A DNA stretch of 64,000 nt from Venturia oleaginea (lineage: Eukaryota; Ascomycota; Dothideomycetes; Venturiales; Venturiaceae), in contig JABMLP010000013.1 of NCBI GenBank assembly GCA_013176395.1, forward strand, positions 806,001-870,000, given 5' to 3'. The translations under genes and the position numbers were made by a program. A model generated the notes under the pieces. That model made no database searches. It had not been told where the DNA came from and was given only the letters and a program-made list of their open reading frames with translations. Below are positions 56,582-64,000 of the stretch, one piece after another. The first letter of the stretch is position 1, and every line of letters begins with the position of its first letter.

Positions 56582-57286
56582 TTAGTCCCACTGCCTAAAT
56601 TCCCATTGACTCTGCCCTGCTATCATAGCCACATGTCCACTCCGCACAAGTCTAATCCTCTCCCTCCCGTCACTGTCTGTAAAATACCGACTCTCATCTG
56701 TCTCACTAGAATGTCTTCGATCAACGACTGGCGGTAAATCAGACGGATGGTCCCAAGAGCCTTTAGGTGACGGTCCCGGACCTTGACTTGGATAGGTATT
56801 CCAACCTCCGCTGCCTGCACGCGGGTAGCCTAGCTCCTCTTGGATCGTGTCTCGGGATGATTGAGGTAGACGTGAATATGGCACGCCCTTCCTAGAAGCG
56901 CTGTAAACCCGCGATGTATATGACACAGGTGAGGGAGTTGATTGCGTAGCTGGCATTGCATATGCTCTGCTTGCCGAGACTAGTGATACGGGTGGAATGG
57001 GTGCATAGCCTAGGCCATGGTTATTGCGAGGAGGAGTGTAAATGGAAGAGGGCTCGGGCGCTGTAAACTACTGTCCGTCAAGCGTAATGACAGTTTTTGG
57101 GAGACGCTTACGAAATTCTGGCTCCACAGCCGCATATTTCGGTATTTGGGACATAGCCGTCTCGAAAGGCAGGGCACCACTCCGGCGACGATCGAATTCA
57201 GCTCGGATCGTATGGATTGTGCCGGTTTGACGCCCTGCAGTAGAGAGCTTCTTGACATAGGTAGCTCTTGATTTGTGCATTGACAT
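56582..57286 (-). CDS. Hypothetical disordered protein, two-exon model
   Basis: Exons 57112-57286 and 56582-57060 (minus strand) give 217 aa if the ATG at 57286 is used. The intron (51 bp, GTAAGC...TTTACAG) is convincing because it joins EFDRRRSGALPFETAMSQIP...VEPEF to PPEPSSIYTPPRNNHGLGY in frame across a stop codon. The protein is Pro/Ser/Arg/Gly-rich and looks disordered, with repeated Tyr-Ser/Pro patterns (SRVYSASRKGVPYSRLP, GYPRAGSGGWNTYPSQGPG) and an acidic/basic end (RYFTDSDGRERIRLVR). I do not recognise it. The 5' end is uncertain: an overlapping frame reaches an ATG at 57345, and an extra exon may exist. Confidence 0.45.
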
Positions 57287-58961
57287 TCAAATTCCGGTTC
57301 TTCTCGATAGAAATGGCTGCATTTGGGCTGAGTGACAGACATCATGACCCCGCGTGCGGTGGCTTAGGCCGAAGGCGTTGCGCCCGATATGAGAAATTCA
57401 CCATTCGCAGCGCCGGAAATCCAGTGCCTACATAAAAGCCCTAATAGAGGCTGAGCAGCTGAAAAAGTCGAGAGGATGAACATGAAGAAGATGAACGACC
57501 AGGTCTAAAGTTGGATCATTGTGTTGTCGAGGTAGAGGCAAAGGCTTTCTAATCTTTGACAGAATCAGAGGCAATGGAAGTCGGGGTAGCGTGATGAAAG
57601 ATGGATTTTTGGTGGATGCTTGTTGATGAAGGAGTCAACAAATTATGAGAATGACCGTCTCAGTTTCTCGCTCATTCTCAAGCCATCTCCTTCGTCATCG
57701 CCTCTCTCAATCACTCCCAGTAAGCCCTCAGAAATCAACCCATTTACAGTATTTAGGGTTTACCCCCTTTAGGGTAGCAGATTCTCCAATCAGGCGTTTT
57801 AAGCAACTTTCCCTCGGCAACGCAACAATCGTGGTAGTCGTGTGTGGCCGCGTCTGTCGCCATTCCGCACTAAGAACGGTTAGTCTTCTTTAAAACTTAT
57901 GGAAACAATGCAGTTGGCTAACCACAAGAACATTCGGCCGACCCTGGATCGACCAAGATACATCTCGTCCCTTAACTTGTTTACAGCATTTCCCTGTTGC
58001 GACTGGCTTCCAAACACCGTTGTTGAATGGATTACAGCAACCCCCATAAAAGTCCTTGGCGGATGCGATTCCGGTACTGTGAATTCTTAGATCGGGTCTA
58101 ATGCATAGTCCAATGCACCATCTTACGGATTGATTGTAATAAGGGGATTGGAACAGATGATACTTACACGGTAGTTATCGCGAAGAGGAAGGTAGAGATA
58201 TGCATTGTAGCTGTAGGGAGGGGCGAGAGGTAGAGAACTGATGGTCATGTAACCGCCTTACGGGTGTCCCATTTATATACTAACTACCAAGCTACCTTCG
58301 AAGGCCGTTTAATAGCTATCTTCGTCTCCAAGAGCTTGTCTTTCGATGTCTGACGAGGCAGCTAAACATAGATAGAGCATAATGTGATGTATGGATAAGC
58401 CCTGTTAGGCAACTTACAGATGTACGGAGCTGCAAGGGCGTAATCGTATTTTTACTACTATATACTAGGATTCATCTAGCATCCTTAGAAGATAGCGCAT
58501 ACTAGGAAATTCAATTTCAGGCAGGTGATCTTGGTTACCAAGTAAAATATAAATTATAAAGGGTTTTGCATATGTATTGACTTGGTTTCCAAGAGCCAAG
58601 ATAGCCAAGTATGAAAATCCTACTACTCAAACACGTCGTTTAACGTCGTCTGACGTCGATCTATCAACTACGCCGGAGAAACTTCCTATCCTGTGGTATG
58701 AAATTTCGAGATTTGATAAGAATCTTATGAAAATCCTAGGAAAATCCTACGGGCCCCACGAGCTTATACGAGTTCTTGGATGGAATAGCCAGAATGCGTT
58801 TTCCAGCCAATCCAGCCAAACAATGCCTGCGTGTACGAGTATATTGATTGAAATAAAGAGAATAACATATAATCTGATTCCTAACCTTAGCTTAACAGGG
58901 ATAAACGTGTTTCACAAGCTAGCTGGCCACTCCACCCGCACAAAAATCTTTGACGTAACAT
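57287..58961. other. AT-rich, gene-poor flank of the transposon
   Basis: This 1.7-kb region has no motif-bearing frame. It carries small local repeats: GAAAATCCTAG twice near 58728-58750, ACGTCGT-type units near 58632-58660, and a CTTGGTTACCAAG palindrome near 58530. It looks like old, decayed repeat DNA beside the younger insertion. Confidence 0.5.
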
Positions 58962-58986
58962 AACGTGTTCCACCATCGAGCGGGTC
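58962..58986. repeat. Left terminal inverted repeat of the Fot/pogo-like element
   Basis: About 22 bp agree with the outer right end, with one mismatch (G/A at position 6). The following bases GGTCA align better to the inner right copy. Confidence 0.75.
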
Positions 58987-59028
58987 AAAAAGGCTTGGCA
59001 CGACCAACTTATGTTACGACTCTTCAAT

Positions 59029-60714
59029 TTAATCGCTATTAACAATACATTCTAAGTCCGTCGTGCTGCTATCTGATTCAGATGATATCTCGATATCTTT
59101 TTTACAAGTTCGCGCATTATGCCCAGCTGCGCCGCAGTTCCTACAGCGCCGTTGAATTGGTCGGGCTGTTTCTTGACCACCACTACCACGAGCCTTCTTT
59201 GATCCCTGAGGCGCTATAGACGCCTCTGCAGCTACCTGCGCTGCTGCAGTCCCATACTCAATAGTACCACCTTGCTGGATCCACTTCCTTTTGCGCCATT
59301 TTCGGTTCGTTGTTACTGCTAATTGCTCTTCAAGCTCGCGGTTACGCGCAACAAGCAGAGCGTTTTGGTGTAGCATCAATTCAGCGCCCTTAACAAGCTG
59401 GGAAAAGCCTGCCTGCGCAGTAACTGGTGACCGAGTAAAAGACTCGCTTACGAGCTTGGATTGGGATCCAAATTCATAAGTATTGCTTGGAGTCTTGGAC
59501 TGCCACGGCGTTTCTGGGAGATGGGTTTCTGGCGGGGTTCGTAGCCGTACTTCAAGGCGATCCAACACCACCTGCGCGTCGATAGGGACTAGCCCTACTG
59601 CCTCAAAAGCCTTTTGACAGTTCTCTTTCGTAAACACGTCGAAAAACGCGTCTTTGAAGGCAGGGAGAAAGCCTTCCTTGTTGATATGGTACACGCGTCG
59701 GCGTGCCAAGCCCCGGACGCGTTGGGAGTACTTGCGTTTCAACGGCGAGAAGCAGACCACGTCAAGGGGCTGGAGTATATGCGACGAGTGCGATGGCATG
59801 CAGAGGGTTATAATCTTGTTTCCGAGGCAGTAGTCCTTGAAATCCTGGCTGAGATGGCTCTCATGGCCGTCCAAAATAAGCAGCCTGTATACCCCCACCT
59901 GCCGCGCCTTTGTATACGCGTCAAAGTGCTTCAACCACTCAAGACCAAGCGCATTATTTGTCCAGCCGTTCTCAGAGACCGAGAGCTTCCAATTCCGTGG
60001 TATATCTGCCTCCTCATACCACGCAGAGATATGAACGCGTCCTTTGTAGATAATGAAGGGCGGGGTCGCATACCCGGCGGCGCAGATGCTCTGGATAACT
60101 GTAACCCACTCGCGATCGCCTGGCTGGATCAAATTAGGCCGTGTACGTCTTTCAGAAGCTGTGACGACCTTCATTGACCCAATAACGCCCATCTGGAAGC
60201 CAATCTCGTCAAAGTTGTGCGTATCCTCGTCGTGGATACCGTACTTTGCCTTGGTGTCTGTAACGAGCTTGAACCACGCGCCAATAATCTCTGGATCTTC
60301 CTGTAGTATCCTCTGCCTATCCTTGGCTCGATTGAAGGCCATCTTGAGCTTATCTGAGCGCGTTATGAACCTCTCAGCCCAGTTTTTCCCTACTGGCTCT
60401 CCACCGCGTACACCCAGTAGTTTATCCGCCATATCTGCTACCTCACACAGCCGGGGCGCGAATCCTCGCGAATCGAGGTCGAGGATGTATTGGACAATTG
60501 TCTGCTCTTCAGTCGTAGTGAGCTTGTGTCGGGCGTTGCGAGTATCTAGGCGATACGTAATTCCGTTATATCGCCTAGTTAATGTTGAAGGAGGTATCTC
60601 AAACGCCTCAGCAGCGCGCCGGAGACTTCGGAATTGGTGGGTATTGTAGGCAGAAAGGGCAAGCTGGATTCTGCCTTCTCTATTAGATGATTGCGCGTTT
60701 TGTTGTTGAGACAT
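59029..60714 (-). CDS. Fot1/pogo-family DDE transposase with CCHC zinc knuckle
   Basis: One uninterrupted frame encodes 561 aa. The order of domains is typical: a pipsqueak-type helix-turn-helix (about 10-55, AAEAFEIPPSTLTRRYNG), a CENP-B-like second DNA-binding helix-turn-helix (about 60-130), then the DDE-1 catalytic core. Candidate catalytic acids are Asp in THNFDEIGFQMG (about 170), Asp in LLILDGHESHL (about 275) and Asp in HILQPLDVVCFSPLK (about 315), a D-D-D pattern. A Glu/Arg coiled stretch follows (about 450-475). The C-terminus adds a basic stretch and a CCHC knuckle, CRNCGAAGHNARTC (about 527-540). The protein should cut and paste its own element. No stop codon or frameshift was seen. 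Confidence 0.93.
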   Translation of the reverse strand: MSQQQNAQSSNREGRIQLALSAYNTHQFRSLRRAAEAFEIPPSTLTRRYNGITYRLDTRNARHKLTTTEEQTIVQYILDLDSRGFAPRLCEVADMADKLLGVRGGEPVGKNWAERFITRSDKLKMAFNRAKDRQRILQEDPEIIGAWFKLVTDTKAKYGIHDEDTHNFDEIGFQMGVIGSMKVVTASERRTRPNLIQPGDREWVTVIQSICAAGYATPPFIIYKGRVHISAWYEEADIPRNWKLSVSENGWTNNALGLEWLKHFDAYTKARQVGVYRLLILDGHESHLSQDFKDYCLGNKIITLCMPSHSSHILQPLDVVCFSPLKRKYSQRVRGLARRRVYHINKEGFLPAFKDAFFDVFTKENCQKAFEAVGLVPIDAQVVLDRLEVRLRTPPETHLPETPWQSKTPSNTYEFGSQSKLVSESFTRSPVTAQAGFSQLVKGAELMLHQNALLVARNRELEEQLAVTTNRKWRKRKWIQQGGTIEYGTAAAQVAAEASIAPQGSKKARGSGGQETARPIQRRCRNCGAAGHNARTCKKDIEISSESDSSTTDLECIVNSD

Positions 60715-60773
60715 ATTGTGTTGATACGGGAGCAGCTGGTCTTGGCATAAACTGACCCGCTCGATGGGTTAAT

Positions 60774-60795
60774 CCGCTCGATGGTGGAATACGTT
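60774..60795. repeat. Right terminal inverted repeat of the Fot/pogo-like element
   Basis: This is the inverted partner of 58962-58986. A near copy of its inner half (GACCCGCTCGATGG) lies immediately inside at about 60753-60767, giving two direct copies of CCGCTCGATGG 17 bp apart on this side only. Confidence 0.75.
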
Positions 60796-61054
60796 TCATC
60801 AAATTACTCAGGACATACATGTCAAGACCTAACATACACCAATGTATGTGCTAAATTGCAATGTATGCAAGTGTAATTTGATGTATGCGATTGTCATAAT
60901 CTGCGATGTATGTGGGCTGACAGTATTTACCCGGAATAGGATCCTTTGTAGTCTCTCTCCCATAGTCTATCTTATACGCAAATATTTTAAGAAAAGCTGA
61001 GAATTATTTTACCGAGGTAGTCGGTGCGTAAAGATGGTTGATGCCCTGGCTGAT

Positions 61055-61081
61055 GTACGATAGTATCGTATGGTATCGTAC
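61055..61081. repeat. Perfect 8-bp inverted repeat GTACGATA / TATCGTAC
   Basis: Arms at 61055-61062 and 61074-61081 are separated by 11 bp, which itself contains another copy of TATCGTA. This is a local hairpin of unknown meaning. Confidence 0.7.
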
Positions 61082-62508
61082 GCTGTAATGCTGCCAAGAT
61101 TCTCCGAGTTTGAGACGATCCCCTAAGTACCTGACTGAGTGAGCAACGCTTGCAATTCATTGACGGCTAAGGATTCGGATGGGATAGGACTGCTCCAGAG
61201 GCTTTCAATAAGCTATATCAAGCCTTTTGAAAAGAGTTCTTTTTACTGAAGGGTAGGAATTGGCTGATCTATATTTCAGCTTGGCTTCGCTTTAGTGCAG
61301 AGCTTTTAGAAGCACTTAGTTACTCGAAAAATTCCTCTCCTCTGCACGTTGATGAACAAACCACAGTAGATCTTTGCTTTTTTATGGGGTAAATCACGTT
61401 GCGTAACCTGTAAATGTCAGATTCTATTTTTGCAGGAAATGGCTCTCTAGAATGCGATATCAAAAATCGCGCAGTGGGTGGTCACCTGCTGTTAATCAAG
61501 TATGTTAGCTCTTGATTTCAGTGAAGCCGGCGTCTTGCAGTCCCTATGGAGCATTGGCGGGATACATAACTAGGCTCGAACTGCTACGGTCTCCACTGCG
61601 GTCTCCACAGAGCGAACTGCCGATTCAAGCGAAACTAGGCTCGATACGGCAGTTGTTGACCGCAAAATCCTTTGCTAGAATGCTGGAATACTAATTACCT
61701 GGTTAAGCGACGAGCCTCATCTCTCGAGAAACTCGGCTACCGTAGTTAGAGGATCTATACGACTTATCACGCATCAGCAGCTATCTTCAAGCCTACTGAC
61801 TCCGCTCAGAGAACGTGTTCAACCCTCAGTATCAAAGTAACTTGATCCATCGGCTGCCATGGTGGAGATAACTGTGTAGTTGTCATTAACATCCCCATGA
61901 ACTTACGAAACCCTTGAAGGTCTGTTGTCCCCCAAGCAGCCCCGGGCCAGTAGATTGCATAGATTAAAGATACAATGACAGCCGTAGGGCATTGATAATC
62001 TGACAGGTACCTATCGCACGAGACTCAAATATCGTTCCAGATAGAGCGGACAATGCTTAATCACCAACATCAACATATTCCTATTTATCCACCAGCCGCA
62101 TGCGTATAATTTCAAAAGACATGCTGGTGCAATGATCTACATATTTATTTCATCGTGAAGCCGTTGGTTTTCCCTTCGCATGCGAGATGTAAGGCAGGGA
62201 CAATCTATTGAGCTCCTCTACGTACAACCATCGAATTGGTAAATCATCTGTTGAACGGCTTCTCTACCCTCCGCAGAGATGAAGAGCGAAGAGCCAGAGT
62301 ACATGTCTCCACAATACAATCGCAAAATAATACAATTGTCGCAACCAGGGTTCGGGAGGTTTCCCCACAACAGCACAGACACGACAGCATAATCCTTTGT
62401 ACTATGTACAATTGTACATCGCGTGAGTGCTCCAACAATCGACGCGCCCCGGGTTCATCTTAAGTCAAATCATGTCGCTTGTCAGGGCTTCTCCGTCCCT
62501 TGTCCTAT

Positions 62509-62540
62509 ACACCGTAACACCGTAACACCGTAACACCGTA
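62509..62540. repeat. 8-bp tandem repeat ACACCGTA, 4 perfect copies
   Basis: Four identical head-to-tail units lie in non-coding sequence about 660 bp upstream of the HsbA start codon. Confidence 0.92.
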
Positions 62541-63199
62541 AATGAGAACCACAATTACCTCGTGTAGCACAATAATCTGTTACGGTTTCGTTTGCCAGGC
62601 ACATCCGCTTGCTTGTCATTCGGTATCGGCCAATTCTTACCGCGCCGGCGCTCCGGGTCTAGATCTCTCCTACACCTGAGCTTCTAGAAGGCGATCCCAT
62701 TTCCCACCTTCGGCGCTATTACTAGGACCGATAATTATCCTGGTAGGGTGCTAGGAATCTCTTTGATAGATTATTAGAGAATCTGAGGGGGTGTTCTTTA
62801 AAGAGTATCCCCCTATTGCTTCTATAGGTTTAGCTGTCGATCGAGTCTGGGGTAGTCCCTACCGACCCACCTCGGCCGCATTGTACGAAAATTTTCGGCA
62901 AGAAAAGGGATGCCGCATTTGGACGTCACGAACCGTGCTCCGTGAGGTTAATGAGTTCGTTTGCTTCAAAAGCAGTGGTCGCTACACTTTCATATTGTCT
63001 TGGATTAAGGATATCGTCTTGGTAGAAACGCGTGGACAAGATGAAGTGTGCAGGTATAAGAGTCACACTCCTGTATAATAGAAAGAGGGTCTTTTCGTCA
63101 AGCAGCCTGGTTGTTAGTCATTCCTTTTGATCAGCAATCTTTCAGGTTTGTGCCTCTTTGCTGCTCTCAAGGGTATATACTGACAAGCGAATAGCCATC

Positions 63200-64000
63200 A
63201 TGCGTCCCTCCTCGTGGCTCACTCTTGCTTTCGGCGCCAGCGTCATCGCTAGACCTGAAGGCGTCGTTGACCGAGTTGCAAGACTTCACGTCAGAGATGT
63301 TCGAGGTGTTGCCAATCTCCCAGCCATCAAGGGCGCCCTTGAGCTCATGACCAAGGATGGCGAGGCGCTGGACAAAGCCATTGCAGCTCTTACCAAAGAG
63401 AATGCAGCAACTCAAGTCGACGTCATCACCAAGGCTCTCGACAAATTGAGTACCGATACCAGTGCTTCAGCAGTCAAGATCGGAAAGAGTGGTACCATTG
63501 GCGTCTTCGAAATATCTGGACTCCTCAACGCAAAGAATCAGGAAGTCTGGACTGCTTTGAACAAGGAGGCCCTTCGAGTCGTCAACCAAACCTCAATAGA
63601 CATCATGGCCAAGAAGGACATTACAAAGGACCTGCCCGAGGAAAAGATGGCCTCCCTCTCGAAAGCCATCAAAGGACAAAAAAAAGGAATAATTGACATC
63701 GTCACCGTTATGCCAGGACAGATCCCCCCTGCAGTGAAGTCACAAATAGAGAGCTTTATCGCCAAGCAAGCTGCAAACGGTGCTAAGGACGGCACCGCCA
63801 CCGCCCCACCTCCAAAGCTCCCTGACTTGAACGATCCAGAGACAAAAAAGACATTGGACAAAGTGATCGATGACTTCCTAGACCAAGTTATCAAAATCAT
63901 TTCCGGAAAGCAAGAAAGCTTGCAGTTGCCAGCAGGCGTTACCTTGCCTCCTGGTGTCAGTCTGCCTCCTGGTGCTTCTGCACCAAGCCCAAAGACTTCT
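63200..64000 (+). CDS. HsbA-type secreted hydrophobic-surface-binding/galactomannoprotein-like protein, partial
   Basis: The frame is open from the ATG at 63200 to the window end (267 codons), so the 3' end is missing. Residues 1-18 (MRPSSWLTLAFGASVIAR) are a signal peptide. Two similar helical segments with the HsbA rhythm follow. They start ALELMTKDGEALDKAIAAL and include VDVITKALDKLSTDTSASAV and SQIESFIAKQAANG, with regular hydrophobic and Ala spacing. A Pro-rich segment (TAPPPKLPDL) and a short helix lead into LPPGVSLPPGASAPS repeats, which look like a Ser/Pro/Thr-rich cell-wall stalk. HsbA proteins coat hydrophobic surfaces and help recruit esterases. A GPI signal, if any, lies beyond the window. 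Confidence 0.8.
   Translation, partial: MRPSSWLTLAFGASVIARPEGVVDRVARLHVRDVRGVANLPAIKGALELMTKDGEALDKAIAALTKENAATQVDVITKALDKLSTDTSASAVKIGKSGTIGVFEISGLLNAKNQEVWTALNKEALRVVNQTSIDIMAKKDITKDLPEEKMASLSKAIKGQKKGIIDIVTVMPGQIPPAVKSQIESFIAKQAANGAKDGTATAPPPKLPDLNDPETKKTLDKVIDDFLDQVIKIISGKQESLQLPAGVTLPPGVSLPPGASAPSPKTS

Larger units (their letters stand above)
58962..60795 (-). mobile_element. Fot/pogo-like DNA transposon, about 1.83 kb, intact transposase
   Basis: Terminal inverted repeats flank a full-length transposase gene. The left end begins AACGTGTTCCACCATCGAGC; the reverse complement of the right end begins AACGTATTCCACCATCGAGC. The right side carries a second inner copy of the CCATCGAGCGG core 17 bp further in. 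Inside the ends, the GGGTCA...TTGGCACGACCA of the left side matches GGGTCA...ATGCCAAGACCA on the right. A TA target duplication, expected for this superfamily, is not obvious, so the exact outer boundary may be off by a few bases. Confidence 0.85.
60796..63199. other. Gene-poor region between transposon and HsbA gene
   Basis: This is 2.4 kb of mostly AT-rich spacer with short frames of no interest. It holds four ATGTATG units (about 60842-60916), an 8-bp-arm hairpin (61055-61081), two AACTAGGCTCGA copies (about 61569 and 61634) and a perfect 8-bp tandem repeat at 62509-62540. The last 150 bases form the HsbA promoter and leader. Confidence 0.5.

Noticed and set aside
59614..60649. Plus-strand frames of 187 and 198 codons
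   Set aside because: They are antisense to the intact transposase.
1..64000. tRNA genes, rRNA, riboswitches (including a TPP type near the TENA gene) and CRISPR arrays
   Set aside because: No convincing cloverleaf, TPP consensus or regularly spaced repeats were seen by eye. A covariance-model scan would be decisive and could not be run.

Overview
The window is nuclear DNA of a filamentous ascomycete (Pezizomycotina). The evidence is genes split by short introns (mostly 46-75 bp, GTRNGT donors, CTAAC-type branch points, YAG acceptors) and families typical of that group: Zn2Cys6 and CYS-3-type regulators, DHA1 and NCS1 transporters, fungal NADase, HsbA, DUF7918 and a Fot/pogo transposon. I would guess Leotiomycetes or a near relative, but nothing here proves a class. 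All splice sites are my own reading, checked by reading-frame continuity and by similarity to known protein families recalled from memory.

Layout. 1-6 kb: GFA-domain protein, mitochondrial 2-methylcitrate dehydratase, exosome subunit Rrp43, small cupin. 7.6-14.6 kb: an 800-aa Zn2Cys6 regulator, a secreted TNT-type NADase, KEOPS subunit Cgi121 and, divergent from it, RNase MRP subunit Rmp1. 15.8-23.4 kb: a protein joining a BED-like zinc finger to a TENA/THI-4 domain, a 722-codon STAND-N-terminal-like gene interrupted by one TGA, a duplicated four-cysteine ORF, and a damaged DUF7918 gene. 23.9-29.8 kb: purine-cytosine permease, membrane-anchored phospholipase A2, a decayed hypothetical gene, ribosomal protein eS1. 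30.4-42.3 kb: an SDR pseudogene, a DHA1 drug transporter, a 721-aa membrane glycoprotein, SAGA subunit Sgf11, a secreted DUF7492 protein with an LPMO-like mature N-terminus. 45.3-55.9 kb: an unknown 202-aa protein, alpha-actinin, a Na+/H+ exchanger, a CYS-3/MetR-type bZIP, mitochondrial PGS1 and complex I subunit NDUFA12. 55.9-63.2 kb is gene-poor: one weak gene model, an intact Fot/pogo-like transposon and several short repeats. An HsbA-type secreted protein starts at 63.2 kb and runs off the end.

The genes do not form a pathway cluster. Most are single-copy housekeeping genes (RNA processing: Rrp43, Rmp1, Cgi121; translation: eS1; mitochondria: PrpD, PGS1, NDUFA12; cytoskeleton: alpha-actinin). 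They are interleaved with accessory, secreted or decaying genes. Four loci carry apparent disruptions, while the transposase frame is intact. No CRISPR array, rRNA or convincing tRNA was seen.
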